A DNA stretch of 64,000 nucleotides, from positions 62,912,642-62,976,641 of the forward strand of contig CM055099.1 of NCBI GenBank assembly GCA_029204225.1. The letters run 5' to 3'. Numbering within the stretch: position 1 is the first letter of the stretch; each line of letters begins with the position of its first letter. This DNA is from Diphasiastrum complanatum. Lineage: Eukaryota > Streptophyta > Lycopodiopsida > Lycopodiales > Lycopodiaceae. Below are positions 30,609 to 43,084 of this stretch, piece by piece. The translations under genes were made by a program, and so were the position numbers. The notes under the pieces were generated by a model. The model was not told the DNA's origin and ran no database searches. It saw only the letters and a program-made list of their open reading frames with translations.

Positions 30609-30793
30609 TTGCCGCTGCTCGATAGCAGCATTCAAAGGGCAACGTCAATAGCTCTACCGAGAAGACCGAGGAGAGCGACTATCAGAGCCATGGATCTTCT
30701 TCCGATGAGGCCTCATAGACTAAGGATAATGATGGGGAGCATGTGCAAGTGGCTATGATGCCACCCCCCACTAGGACCAAGAGGAGGAGCTAG
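30609..30793 (+). pseudogene. hAT transposase C-terminal tail, copy 1
   Basis: The plus frame reads NVNSSTEKTEESDYQSHGSS, then SDEAS, a stop, and VAMMPPPTRTKRRS before TAG at 30,791. The acidic Ser/Glu tail ending in a TRxxRR motif matches copy 2 at 60,078-60,299, where the upstream hAT dimerisation motif is visible. A stop within makes it non-functional. Confidence 0.45.
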
Positions 30794-31229
30794 ATTTATA
30801 TTATAGTTCATAGTCTAGAATCTAGGTCAAGACTCGATAATTCACGGTTTACCTAGATTCTGCTAGTACGTTATTATGGCACACCTTAGACTATAGTTCA
30901 GCTCATTTTGATAGCATATGTATTATTTGTGACATGTGTATAGTTTGATTATTGATACCAGCTATTCGGTTTTCAATATATAGTTCATTACTTCATTGCT
31001 CACTCGAATGCTATTTGATTTTGCTTTTCAATGTAAATTGTAACTTTTAAATTTCGATTCAACGTTTATCCAATGTACTTAGCTTACTATTAACTGTTCA
31101 CTACTTAAAACTTAGTAAATCTACCTACATTGTAGTATGTAGTATTGACAGGCTACTGATGTGTGATCATTGATGGGAGTATCATGATTCTAATTATAAT
31201 TTTCTATGAACAACAAACACTAATTTAGT

Positions 31230-31520
31230 TTCAGCTTTCAGGCTTCAGCTTTTTACAAGCAACAGCAAACTTTCAAATGCATGTATTTGGTAGCAATCTA
31301 GTATTATTATGATTTTAGAAACATTATAGATATTAGTTATGTTTTCTAGCATTACATCAAAAAAAATTTGTTGATTCTTTCCGATTCTTTCGGGAGGGGC
31401 CCGGTTCGGAACCGGGATTCATGCCGATTCTTGCAATTCTGAAAAGGTTGATTCTGAACCAGCTGGAAACACTACCTCAAATATTCTGAACCGGGTGGAC
31501 ACACTACCTCAAATATTCTA
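31230..31520 (+). repeat. hAT-like element 3' end, copy 1
   Basis: It shares blocks with 60,655-60,900: CAGGCTTCA(G/A)CTTT, AGCAACAG, TAGCAATCTA, ATTCATGCCGATTC and CTGAAAAGGTTGAT, then GAACCAG. At the end is a 32-bp near-perfect tandem duplication (31,451-31,519) carrying ATTCTGAACC and ACTACCTCAAAT. I take this as the 3' untranslated and terminal region of the element whose coding tail ends at 30,793. Confidence 0.5.
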
Positions 31521-34500
31521 GGTAAATGACCTCGACAACCATAAAACTATGATCGATCTTAAGCCATTCTAAGAAACCCTATTTCATCTTTTGGAAACTT
31601 CTACGATGTTCCCAGCAAGTATAAATAGGATTCAAAGACTCATTTCTCAGATTATTGAGTTTGGCGTCCTAAGCTCTTTGTAGGAGAGTCCATATTTGGA
31701 GATTCTAGTTGGTGATCTGCTTGAGATATCGGCAGCCTGTGTCTTTTATTAAGTTTCTTATTGATGCTATTTGCTGTTTTTTTACTTCACTGAATGCCAA
31801 TATCCATGATTGAGTTCATAACAGGTCTTAATCATTTTTAGTGATCACAAAAAGGTGGGCACTAGGCTCTAGCCCTATATCAAGACTACGTGAAAGGCAT
31901 AAATATTACTCTTCATTTCCTTTGTTCTGCATGCAAAAAAATGAGTTAAAACTAGAAGTGTCATCTTCACCAAGAGCCTACATCGCTCTATGTCAGGAGT
32001 TCAGTTTCATTCTCAGCTTGATTGTTAACTTTCAATCTGAACTACATCTGGGAGTTGAACTATTAGAACCCATTTTTGCAAGAAGGTCATATTTGCCAAC
32101 GTATTTCCACTTATTCACTTGTACATTCAGCTTATGGTTGTTTTAGACCTAACCTTTCGGTTGTATCCACGCATCTCGTACTTATGGCAACAAGATTATT
32201 CTAATCAAAGAAGTCCTAGCATGATTTTTGGTACTTCATCATTTTTCTCCAGTACTTGTAAGTTGGCACCTACCTACTTTTCAAATCTCGAAAGCGTTTT
32301 TAACTCAAACTACCATGTACCATTCAAATTACTACCATATTCCACACTTTGGGATGGAGTTGCCCTTTTTCACTTTGCTTGGTGCAAGTACCAGTCCTAG
32401 GATTTGTCAAGACAGATCGAGAGCCTTATCAGCCCATCATTGCATTTATCATCATCATGCCTCTGCCTTGAAACTTAAAAGATTTAACAATCTTGACACA
32501 TATAACTGTAAACTTTTCATGGTCATTTGCCATCAACAATGATAAAAAACAAAATTTTGGAGTGTCTTCCATGGGTGCTTGTTGAACAAAGTTGGAGCTA
32601 TCCCAACTCAGTATGATGTTCACATGCATGTCTGCAACATCAATAACGGATTTGAAAAAAGTAAAATAAAAAAAGACACATTTTTTAGTTGTTTTACTCA
32701 TTTTTTAGTTTTTGTCCCAAACGAATACTTCCACATTAGCTTCAAGACAAATTTTGGTATATACTTGGTCCAACTTACTATATCTCGATTGTCATAACTC
32801 TATTGCATTTAGACAAATTTCAGCTATTTTTAATTCATCTTAACATATCTTCCTTGCTTACAAGTTTTTCTAGGTTTCGGAACACCACCCCTTCTTTTCA
32901 GCAAGCTTAATGTAAGAAAGCAATTTAAGGTGATGTAAGACCAAATACCTTTTTGCTCAACGACAGGAGAGTTCTATAGTAGGATGAGCAACAAAAGACC
33001 ACACTTGGCCTTGGCCAACTAGCGGGGCTTTCAATTGTAGAAAAAAGTCAGTCCAAGCAACCAGAGTGTGCTCGTAGCTCCAAAGGCTCTCCCACAACCC
33101 TTATCTTTGCCTGTCAAGAAAGAATCCAAGCATGTAACACCCACAACACGTAAATCTTGACCCTAGTTACTATTTTGGTCAATCCAAGGATCTATCTTGA
33201 CTTAGAGTGAATGAGAAAATATCATGCAAATTAAAAATATCCACAAAACATCACATTCGACACCAATAGAGGGGCCAGTATGGGGACCTTCCCCTGTAGA
33301 ATGAAGTAACACAAGCAGGACATAACCGTAACTAATCAGTCTTGAGAATTAAATTCTCATATTTGCCTTGTATCTAGACTAATTTCCGGATTTAGAACAT
33401 GCAAGTACACATGCAAAAAGTCAACGGTAAATCAAATAAAAAATATAGACCACATTGAGCAATCGTCACTTCATAACATTCGTATATGAGGATTCATTCC
33501 CTTGACACTTGTCTTGGTGTTGTACTTGATCAAGTACACTGTTCCAACTTCCAGCAAAGTACAAATATGTAACACTGTACAAATTTATTTTCAACAAAAG
33601 AGAAGGTGCAACAAACTCACTTTCCTCTGGCATACAACCCTTCAAACTTCAAAAAACCGGTGAATTTTGATGGAGTCTTTAATTTAATATACAAGGTCGG
33701 AAAAGACAAAACAATGTTAGGAGTGTACCCACATCGTAGTATAAGATTGGAGCATGTGTTTACCATCCTTGCATTCAAAACGAGCAAGACTAGGCATACA
33801 AGAAGAACACTAATTAGAGACCAAACAGCAAAAGCAAATTAAAACAAAGCAAGGTTTCACGCCCTTGGGAAGATCAAGAGAAGAGAGAGGGTTGTTAGTG
33901 GCCAATTTTCTCTCTCTGGCGCCCCCAAAGAATTCCTCAAAGACAGCTCATGTGATGGCCACATGAACGTTCCAACTTGCTGCCTGAGGCGAAGAAAGGG
34001 GACTGGGAGTTGCTTCTCTGCCCCCTCTACTTGCTGCACAAAGCTTACGTGGGTGTTGAATGAATGCTGCGGCTATCCACCAACATCCAAAGATCAAAAT
34101 GTTTCTTCTTGAATTCGTGGGGCCCATTGTTGTGCTTCCTTTAATTGCTCCAAGAATTTGCAAAACTTTCTTGCAGCAACCTGCTTTGTTGCACAGCAAA
34201 TTTCTGCAACAAGTAAAAGAAGCACAGCAGGTTCTGAGCTTCATGTGGCCATGACATCAAGTGCTGAATTATACCAAGCAAGAGTGGAAGAATGAATCAT
34301 TCTTCTACGCTCTAATACCAATATATACAATTTGTGTGGACCTAGGGTCCTAATAAAAATTAGAGGTTGAACTTGGTCTCGAAAATGAGATTCTAAAATT
34401 ATATAATCATGTCATTCACACTTGCTTTTCACCTAAACTAGGTCTGCAGACACCCTTCCTAGTTTGCCTTTTTGTTTTGGCTATGCCTTTTGCATAAGTT

Positions 34501-35420
34501 GTATGCTTTTGATATAGTTAGCATGCATGGATCCAAGTTCAGCATGCATATCAGCTATATTCGGCCATACCTTCAATTAGAATTGCATAGAGAAAAAATT
34601 TATTTTCTGCTTTTAGCATATTTCATTTTTTGATCCTCTTGGCATTTTGCGACTTTGACCTTATTTCTATGTTTAGCAAATTCTAAAAGTGGTCAAACTT
34701 CAGAAATCAGCCTATTTTGGAAAGCCCTTGACTTGTGTAGATCATTTATGCTATTGCGAAATGTATAAATCTATCTCAATTCATGAACCTTTAACCTACA
34801 TTTCATGCAATGGATGAACAATATAACCTCTTTCAGTCTGTTTGTGCAGATAACAACATTATAAGGTGTGGATCATACACAAAGTTCTACGACTATATTC
34901 CAAAGTTGAAATATAGAACAACTCAAATTTCTCAAAGTCTTTGATTCGGTGGCCTAATTTTGTAGGCCCACCAGCAGTACAAAAGGTTAAGCACTTATTC
35001 AGTTCGTAGGAGTTCTGCAACTCTTGGAATATGGATACTAAGCCCAATAGCTTTTTTACATCATCATACATCTGAAGGTAAGGAAAAACACATTCATCAT
35101 TGTATTCCATTTGATAGAAAAAACTTCATCAAGTTCATCAGAGCTCAACTAATCAATAGACTAACATGATTTTTCTCTTCTCAAATTTTGAAACAGATGG
35201 TACACAAGTTGCTTGTGAAGCTCTGCTTACATGTCATTAGACCGTACAAGCATCTGAACAATGCTAAAGTTTTTTCGTACCCTTACACCGTAATACACTG
35301 TTCAGCAAAATGCAAAATACTTACAATAATTCCCAAAACTATTTCTAATTGGTTTCTTCTAGAATTTTTGTAGTTTACAATTATATTACTCATTCTCTTT
35401 TATGCATAGTTTTTTCTTGG
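31521..35420. other. Intergenic, no gene supported
   Basis: AT-rich, with scattered ORFs below 110 codons and none with a recognisable domain. At 34,308-34,320 GCTCTAATACCA is the reverse of a degenerate primer-binding site (TGGTATTAGAGC), so an old minus-strand retrotransposon end may lie around 33,850-34,320. A minus-strand frame at 34,859-35,110 is open and preceded by TTACCTTCAG, but nothing supports it as a gene. Confidence 0.4.
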
Positions 35421-35424
35421 AGAC

Positions 35425-35545
35425 ATTTATATACGCTCCCATGGTTTTCACATACTTGACATATACTCCATTTGGTCTTATATGCCTTTTGGCAGGGAAA
35501 AGAGATTAATAAAGCTTTCTTTCGTCTTTCTCTCTCTCTTATGCA
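35425..35545 (+). repeat. LINE 3' end, second copy
   Basis: It matches 23,560-23,660 in several blocks: GCTCCCA, TTTGGTCTTAT, AAAAGA and TTAATAAAGCT, then a T/C-rich tail ending in CTCTCTCTCT. It looks like a very short 5'-truncated insertion of the same LINE family. Confidence 0.6.
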
Positions 35546-37680
35546 TAGATCCAGGTGCATAACCCTAGTATCCAAGGACCTATTTATAGGTGTCCAATGG
35601 CCTATTTATAGTTCCATAGGGCCCAGATTATGACTAGGCATATAGCTATGATCGTGGACGTGTTTTGCTATCGGATACCTGCTACCATGTTTGGAGTTTT
35701 AAACCAATTTTGAAAAGCTCTTCAATCTTCTCAATCTATAAGTTCTCACACTAAGCATTGAATCCACTGATTTGGTTCTAATGGTCAAATACTAGGTGTT
35801 GTGCGATCATTTATTAGATAACTACTATTGTGTTTCAAAAAAAATTTGAAGAGCTCTTCAAGTGTCAATTTTCTTAAGTATGACTTATAACAATGGAGCA
35901 CTAAAGCCACCGAGCACAGCATCTGTGATTTAGGAATCAATAGTTGGGGATAGGTCCCGATTCTCTAAATCAATGTATGTCAACTATGATGTGACGCTCA
36001 ACACTAATTTGTTTTGAATCTTGTCCAAAAGCTAAAGAGCAAAGTCCAATATCGTTAATCAATTGTTAGTAAATCGTAACCGCAGACCTACTACTGAGTA
36101 TTTCTAAAGCGCTCTTCTAAATTCAATCTTCTTAAATTATAACATATAAAACTGATCTGCATTGAAGGCTGAAGCCGTGGCCATTGAGCACTCAGAATTG
36201 AGCATATGTTACTTAGGAATCTAAAGTAAGGACTTAGGAATTGAGACTCAGGAGACATGATGTGATAATCGATTGATTACAGTCTACATTGTACAAAGAT
36301 GTAATTGCAACTAAACAATAAACTAGCAATTGTTTATGCGATAACAAAATGCTTGAAATAAAAATAGCAAAAAAAAGAAAAGAAAGCCTAAATTGATTCG
36401 ATGGTTTGAACTTGGCATGGCCGATTCAAATGCAATTTGAACTGCCGATTTGACTTTTGAACTAGCCCATGAAACATTGGTACCTCTTAAGTATCTCCAA
36501 CCAACATTAACATTTTTCGTAATATTTGTGAATCTGTCAAAGTTGATAGCTCAATAGGTCCGAAAGAATATGAAAGAGATAAAGATGTTTCACAAAAATG
36601 ACAATGATTGAAGTGAAGGACACAATCATATGAGTTTATTGCTTATTTGTTGAATATATTTTCTCCAAGTCATAATCATTTATATGCATGTGAAGTGTCA
36701 TTTATTTCATTAGGCCCATGTAGAGAAGCTAGTTTCACAATGTATTGGACCTTTCCAAATCCATAAGAAGCTTAGTCTTGTCACATGTTGGTGCAACTAC
36801 CATCTACTGCTTGAGCCTTGTGATACTTGATACATGTCTAAATTAATAAGTACTTTAACGCTAGAATTGTAGAAGCAACAACTATTGTCCTTGAAGACTA
36901 TATCATCCTTTTAAGGCAAGCTGCTTTTCCAACTACAACAAGAGTTTAAATTATTTCTTAGAATGACATTCACAACAATGTCACTCCACGGCATGCTCTA
37001 CACTGTAGACTGTGTAGTCTACAAAAAAAGCTTGTAGAAAACTCTTGGCTCAACTGCTATTCTTGGCCAATATGAGTAAGAAATCATGAATCTAAGAATC
37101 CAAGAGATTATGCTACTGCTAGATTTTCCCTCATCAAAACATACATGATACCTCATAGCATGGCTAATATCTCAACACATGATATGATTAAAAATATGGT
37201 TTAACCAATTACGTTTTAGCTACAATCATCTTACCAGAATTGAACTTTTGACTAGTTCAATCGGTTCAAAAAATCATCTTTATAAAAAACAATAACTTAT
37301 GTGCATAGATTTTATCTTGCACCATAGCTCAGTAAAGTATTAAGTTGTAGAACTTTCTACAACAGGCTTAAAGGATTTTTCAAAAGAACTCAAACATCAT
37401 CCTAGTTGCAAATCTAGTTTTAAGGGCTCCAACTACAGTCTTACATGAAAAAAAATTTAGAGGTCAAAGAACATCTTGAAAAACCAATCCTCTCCAAAAA
37501 AACAAATTGTGTGAAAGCAGCTTAGGTTTAGCCAAAACACTAGTAACTATATTAGCACCTAACTTTGCGCTTCCTAATTATAGCCAGGAGAGCAGAAATA
37601 TAACAGAACCCATAGAATGCCGTGACTTCTTATTCAACTACCTGACTTCCATTTGACTGGGGACTACGACCCCTGTTGTA
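35546..37680. other. Region downstream of the MOS1-like gene
   Basis: No gene is seen. The part just before 37,680 should hold the 3' untranslated region and polyadenylation signals of the minus-strand MOS1-like gene. On that strand AT-rich sequence follows the stop codon. I could not choose a single poly(A) signal. Confidence 0.5.
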
Positions 37681-40600
37681 TCAACAACCAGCTGTTGCTT
37701 GGCTGGATGGCAAATGTGTCTTCTTCAAGTCAGCATCTGTGCCCCTCACATTCATGCGGCCTCCAAACTTTCCTTGCCTTGGAACCCCATGTTCCCTTCC
37801 ATGTAGATTAGGACTGCCACCACCTTGACTCCAAAATCTTTTATCATTTTCATGGATGGTTCCTGATGCCACAAATGTCTCAACTTGCTGCGAGCTTTTG
37901 TGTGTCTGCTGATGCATAGCAGAAGGTAGCTGTTGAGTATCCACTTCTGGGCTTTGACTCAGTTCCTTTGAACTGTCCAACCTGACATGGTGGTGTGAAG
38001 TGGTTGGCTCATTGTCCTTATTGATCAAGGCTACACGGTGTTGTTTACTTGACCCTGAAGTGATTGATTGCGGCTGCTGGTAAGGATCATGCCCCTCGGC
38101 AATCTGCTGCTGCTTATCCTGTGAGGCTGACCCTTTTTGCTGATACTGTCCAAATCCTGATCTTTGTCGATAAGAATTTGAGCCACGCTGCTCATGATCG
38201 AATGCCACATTAAGACCCTCTTTTCTGTTTGATTGAAGCTGCTTAGACTGTTGGTGCAAAATCTGAAGTCTGTTCCCTCGGCCATGGGCATCAAATGAAG
38301 ATCCACCCTTCATATGCTGTGGTGCATAAGACCCAAATTGCAAGTCACTCGAAACTTCCTTGGAAGTCTTTTCGGAGAAACAGGGCAGAGCATGTTCAAC
38401 ATTTGCATGAGAATTAACTGCATTATTTTGCTGTGTGGATGAATGAGTAGTTGACAGATCTCCTCCAATTCCTTGCAAAAAGAATCTCCGTGCCTTGCTT
38501 GCTTGAAGTGGAATACTTCTAGATAATGGATGTGTAAATTCCTTTTGATGTGAATTATGACGTTCCCATCCATGAGGTTCTTGGATTTCATGTCCTTGAT
38601 TTCTCAGGAGTTCAGGAGATCTTGGTGAAGATGGAGCTTGCTCACCTGGGTTCTGCTGGTCTCTCAAAGGTTTACGGCTAGCAGTAGCTTGTTGAACTGT
38701 TTCAATAGTATCAGATTTCAGATGGCCCACTTCCTGAACTATATTTTTGGCAACATGTTCAAAATTCTGTAAGTTACCATGATGTCTTGCAGTAGCTACA
38801 GGAACAGAGCTGTGATCAGCCACTTCAGTAATGTCCTCTTTAATTGCCAACTTTTGATGATGGTTTTCATGGATTGGTATAGCATGATTTTGAAGGTTTT
38901 TCTGAGAGGAAGAAGGCCTTGTTTCCTGCTGGAACTTGCTAGTCTTCCGAAAATAAGTTTGCTCCGAGCCCCAACCTGCGTCTGCATGCCTGGACCGTTG
39001 CTCTTGGTAATGTAAACGATGTTCTTGCTGTTGGTTGTCAAAACCCCGTCCTTTCATTTCTCTCTGTGGTGTGGGAGAAGTACGGGTATCATCCATAGAA
39101 TGAACCAAAGCTTCCATTACGTCGTCATTAACTTGTTCAGCAACTAACCCTCTTTGTCGCCAAGAAGCCGGAAAGCGTCCAGACTTCCTCAGAAATTCGT
39201 GCTGCCTTCCTTCACTTTGAGGTTTCCTCTGCTGATTATTAGTGTCTGGATTTTGCCTTTGATTAGGTCCTGTGCTGGCCCTGGCCATGGAACTTAAACT
39301 ACTCTGATGAGGCATTATCTCCTTCTCAAGAAGGGTAGAACTCATTTCACCACTAGAAAGAACAGTTTCTGATGCACGGTGCTTCTGTGTATGCTGCTTC
39401 ATAACAGCTTTAGGAGTATATCTCTCTAATTCAGCTCTTTTGGCCCTCGTGATTTGCTGATTGTCATCTGCATCCCTCCCAAGACTGGTTGCATCATTTA
39501 TAACATCTTCATTCAACTGCGATCCCCTTCCATGATCACTGGAAATGACACCTACAGGTGCCCAAATCATGCCATCCCCAATGTTTTGTTTGTCCGAAGC
39601 TCTGACATCTTGAGACAATCGATCCCTCAGTGGCCTCTTGTTTTGCTGACGTTTTTGGGAAATTCTTTTGATATGAATTTGCTCCTCTTCAGTCCCTTTA
39701 GACTGTTCTCCAAGAACTTGTAAACCATCTTTCCAAACAGATGTAGAAACCCTTTCGAACAATGTCGAGCATTCATTCACTTTAGTGTTGATGATATTGC
39801 TAGAAGGAATTATGATATTCTTCACTGCAACTGTTCCATCAGAAGCCTCGTCATCAACTTTGAAGACTTCATATATGGCTGTAGTTCCAAGATTAATGGA
39901 ATTCTCTTCCACTTCTGCTTTTGGCCCATTTTTCATGGTACCAGTGCCCTGTCTTTTTTGAAATGGCATAAGCTGTCCCAATTGCCTGGCAACTATCTTC
40001 TTACCTGAAACTTCAGTTGGATTAACATCAAGGACTGGCATTGTCAGTACAGGCTGATCACCGACATTTTGATCATTCGCGCCTGTCAACATATCTGCTT
40101 TTCCTAACTCCTTATTTCTGGCTATGTCGGACAGCCTAGAGGCACGCTTTGACTGTGAAGCAAATGTTTTGGATCGATAGCGTGGATGGGGAACATTCAA
40201 GTTCAAGCGCTGTTGTCCACTGGACTTGTGTCCATCCTGAGGCTGACTGCTGTTTGCATCAGCTTGGGAAGGGTCTGCTGATTCATTCGAAATTTTAGGT
40301 AAATTATGTGACACAGTCACCAAATCTGATTCTGGATCAGGAAGTAATGTCTGCTCTACCCCATCTACTGAGGAAACATTGTCCACTTTTTCCTTAGAAA
40401 CGATTTTGTTCTCTAAATCACCCAAGTTGGTCTTAAATTCCTCTCTGCTAAGCTCAACCTTTTCATCCCCAACTCTCTCTTGCTTTCCCTGCTCGTGTTT
40501 AACATGCCCTCTTTCTAATAAATCCTTCTCATTATGTTCAATCGGAGTGGACACTGGAGTGCACACTTCAAGCTGAACCGAAGCAGAATTCACCTCAGAA

Positions 40601-40779
40601 ATTTCTTTTAATGGCTCAGAATTTGACGAATTGGAAGATTGAGGAACACCAGTAACTGTCCTCCGATTAAGCTCCTGAAATTTGGCCAGAGCCTTTTCTT
40701 TCTTCTCTTTTGTCCTTTCTCTTTCCTCCTTTTCTAACTGGCGAGCTCTTTGAGCTGCAATCTCTTTCATCCTCACTCT
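37681..40779 (-). CDS. MOS1: MOS1-like protein, last coding exon
   Basis: 1,032 codons plus TGA, in one uninterrupted frame, following an acceptor CTCTTGCAG at 40,788-40,780. It starts with a basic-acidic helix, RVRMKEIAAQRARQLEKEER then ERTKEKKEKALAKFQELNRR, a likely coiled coil that plant MOS1 proteins have in their middle. The rest is low-complexity, rich in Gln, Ser, His and charged residues (about residues 912-1,943 of the model). In Arabidopsis MOS1 is a nuclear regulator that controls expression of the immune receptor gene SNC1, works with TCP transcription factors and affects flowering and cell cycle. Animal relatives are the PRRC2/BAT2 proteins. The function here is inferred from the family. 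Confidence 0.88.
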   Translation of the reverse strand, partial: RVRMKEIAAQRARQLEKEERERTKEKKEKALAKFQELNRRTVTGVPQSSNSSNSEPLKEISEVNSASVQLEVCTPVSTPIEHNEKDLLERGHVKHEQGKQERVGDEKVELSREEFKTNLGDLENKIVSKEKVDNVSSVDGVEQTLLPDPESDLVTVSHNLPKISNESADPSQADANSSQPQDGHKSSGQQRLNLNVPHPRYRSKTFASQSKRASRLSDIARNKELGKADMLTGANDQNVGDQPVLTMPVLDVNPTEVSGKKIVARQLGQLMPFQKRQGTGTMKNGPKAEVEENSINLGTTAIYEVFKVDDEASDGTVAVKNIIIPSSNIINTKVNECSTLFERVSTSVWKDGLQVLGEQSKGTEEEQIHIKRISQKRQQNKRPLRDRLSQDVRASDKQNIGDGMIWAPVGVISSDHGRGSQLNEDVINDATSLGRDADDNQQITRAKRAELERYTPKAVMKQHTQKHRASETVLSSGEMSSTLLEKEIMPHQSSLSSMARASTGPNQRQNPDTNNQQRKPQSEGRQHEFLRKSGRFPASWRQRGLVAEQVNDDVMEALVHSMDDTRTSPTPQREMKGRGFDNQQQEHRLHYQEQRSRHADAGWGSEQTYFRKTSKFQQETRPSSSQKNLQNHAIPIHENHHQKLAIKEDITEVADHSSVPVATARHHGNLQNFEHVAKNIVQEVGHLKSDTIETVQQATASRKPLRDQQNPGEQAPSSPRSPELLRNQGHEIQEPHGWERHNSHQKEFTHPLSRSIPLQASKARRFFLQGIGGDLSTTHSSTQQNNAVNSHANVEHALPCFSEKTSKEVSSDLQFGSYAPQHMKGGSSFDAHGRGNRLQILHQQSKQLQSNRKEGLNVAFDHEQRGSNSYRQRSGFGQYQQKGSASQDKQQQIAEGHDPYQQPQSITSGSSKQHRVALINKDNEPTTSHHHVRLDSSKELSQSPEVDTQQLPSAMHQQTHKSSQQVETFVASGTIHENDKRFWSQGGGSPNLHGREHGVPRQGKFGGRMNVRGTDADLKKTHLPSSQATAGC

Positions 40780-41051
40780 CTGCAAGAGAATGAGCTTCAA
40801 AAAGTTAGTGAGCTTGCTTCAATGTCCAGATTGGCATTTTTTACATAAATGGTGCCCAATGGAAACAATCAATAAAGGAAGGTCGCAAACGATGTTCCAG
40901 CACATAATACAGAAGAACATGAGATGATTGTAGTACAGAAAGAATGAAGTACAGGAGCAGCAATAAGCAGGTGATTTTCATTGCAAGTGGGCTGAACTTG
41001 AACTGAGCTTATAGATTTGTATCGATCAGAAAGAGTGGCACGAAACTGCAC
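40780..41051 (-). other. MOS1-like intron 6
   Basis: 272 bp from donor CAG/GTGCAG (41,051) to acceptor CTCTTGCAG. The upstream exon frame stays open for 61 more codons into this intron (to about 40,869), so a transcript that kept the intron would give a protein truncated near residue 970. The phase-0 junction and the start of a conserved helix on the far side support the splice. Confidence 0.75.
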
Positions 41052-43084
41052 CTGAGCATCATAATCATAAGAGTCAGATGATGCAGCATATTTAGAACCT
41101 GCAACCGATTTATTAGTAACATGGGCAGATTCTGAAAGAGGTACCACAGATTGGAACGAGCTTGAAACTTTCATTTCAACTAGTGTGTTTGATGATAAAG
41201 ATTTTGACTTCTCGCCTCTTGCACCTTTAACTGATTTTGGTCTCCATTCCTTCTCGACTTCTTGTAATGCAATGTTTGATCTAGGTTTGGGTTCTTCTTT
41301 TGAATGCTGAACATGTGTGCTGCCAGCATAGACTGTTGTTTCCCCTTTCTGGTCTACTGCAATAAAAGTAACACCTGTACGTTCGTTGCTTTTTTCATGC
41401 TCAGATTTCTCTGCTGCTTCAATTGCAGGACTTGAAAGTTTCTCAGAACTGGCAGGTTCCTGTAAAAATTTCTCAAAAGGCAGGCAGACTGTCTCAACAA
41501 CTATTGGGGAAGAACCTGATTCTGAAGGAAGACCTTCAAAGTGCTTTTCAGAAAAGCCTGATACTTCATCCCTGCATGAAGTGAAACTAGAGATAGCAAA
41601 TGAGGCAGAAGTCTCTGCTGATGCCATATTCCCAAGACAGAACCTAGTGTTGTTATAATCTGAACTTTCAACAACATTGTTGTTTGATTGACTGTCTTTT
41701 TTACTTGTCCTGACATTTTCATTCAACCCAGTATACCTGTCCTCCTGAACTGGAGGATCATTTATTGAGTGGTCTCCATCAACCGAATCTTGTAAAGCAT
41801 TCAGCTTAATCTCAAGAAGATCCTCGCCTGCCTTTGCACTGTTCTGTTCAAGAGAATGTGCTTTGCCATTTTCAGAAAAAACAGCTTCCTTACAAGTAGA
41901 TTTTTCAGAATTCGATATTTCTTCAGCAGCCTTCAGTCTTGAGTTATTACTTAATACATGCAAAGATGTTGGTGTTTCTTCCAGAAAAGCCCTTCTACTA
42001 TCTTCTCTCTGTGTATCTTCTGTCCTACTATCAAGGGATAAAAGATCTGACCCTCTCAATGTCTGATTTGATTCTTTCTTCCATTCAGAAGCAGCAGCAT
42101 CCTCGAACACAGGTCTTGAAAAATCCATAGGTTCATCAGCTGCACCCCAATCTTGATGTCCATGTGAAGAAGATTCAGGAATCCCTTGAAAACTATGTCT
42201 CTGAACTTGACTGCCAACAGCATTTGCACCTGACCTGCCTTCTTTCTTCCAGCTGTTCCCTTCTAACTCAATAATACCAGGTTGCCTTGCATGCATTCTG
42301 TTCCCACCGTCTTTCAGATAATCATTTTCTTTGAAACCCAGAACTTTATTGGTGAGCTGTTCATGCTGTGATTCCCCATCATATTCCATGATTGCCACAC
42401 CTTCACGTGCTATTCCTGGATGGCTAGTTTGGTGGGGGTCGAATCTAATCCCAGGTCGATAAAGGCCGAAGGGCTCTGCAGGACCTTGCCGATGAGGGAA
42501 TGCACCATGGAAGCCAGGCCTACTACCTATGCCAACCATCATCATATCGCGCTCATCTATGTTCACATAACCAGAGCCAGAGACACCAGAAGAAGCACCA
42601 TAGCCCTCATATGGCATTGGACCTGGGTAGAAACCAGGACCAAAAGGAGGGCCAGGCCTCTCTGGCATGATAGGCGGTCTCATAAAAGGTACACTCCTAA
42701 ATCTATCGCCATGTTGATCAAATCCAGTGGGTCCCCCATGCAGAGGAGGCATTGGGCCTGGTCGAAATTGCTGATGAGGCATAAACCTGGCAGAATCATA
42801 AGGAAACCTACCAGGAGGAGGAACTGGACCAGCACTAGCACCATAAGGCCCTGTGGGTGGGCCACTCCTGTGCCAATAATCATTGGAACTATGAAATGAA
42901 GCAACTCCATGTTCATCATTTCGCCATGATTCGGAAATAGGAAATTGCCCAGCATAAGATTGAACAGGAGGTCTCCCTGCGTGCCAATTACCATCAGGCC
43001 CTGAAAACAGTCCATCAGCTGGAGCACCATCCCTTTTCCAGTTATCCATCATTTCTTTCTCCTTGTTTTCATCTTCTTTGGTAC
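41052..43084 (-). CDS. MOS1: MOS1-like protein, proline/glycine-rich exon
   Basis: 2,033 nt following acceptor TTTAG at 43,089-43,085. Its first two bases complete a glycine codon begun in the preceding exon, and the frame then reads TKEDENKEKEMMDNWKRDGA. The N-terminal third is Pro/Gly/Phe-rich (PPPGRFPYDSARFMPHQQFR, MPERPGPPFGPGFYPGPMPY), very like the GPPFGPGFYPGP-type stretch of plant MOS1 proteins. The remainder is Ser/Glu-rich and disordered (model residues 234-911). It ends YDYDAQ at donor GTGCAG. Antisense ORFs across it are shadows. Confidence 0.9.

Noticed and set aside
33857-34254. Overlapping Cys/Leu-rich ORFs on both strands
   Set aside because: No domain and no homology recognised. 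The stretch ends near a degenerate primer-site motif and is more likely an old retrotransposon leader.
34859-35110. 83-codon minus-strand ORF after a good-looking TTACCTTCAG acceptor
   Set aside because: A single possible exon without partners or a recognisable family. Kept only as a note in the intergenic entry.
42420-42899. 159-codon plus-strand ORF inside the MOS1-like exon
   Set aside because: It lies antisense to a well-supported coding exon rich in Pro/Gly codons, whose reverse strand stays open by composition. It has no domain and no splice or start support.
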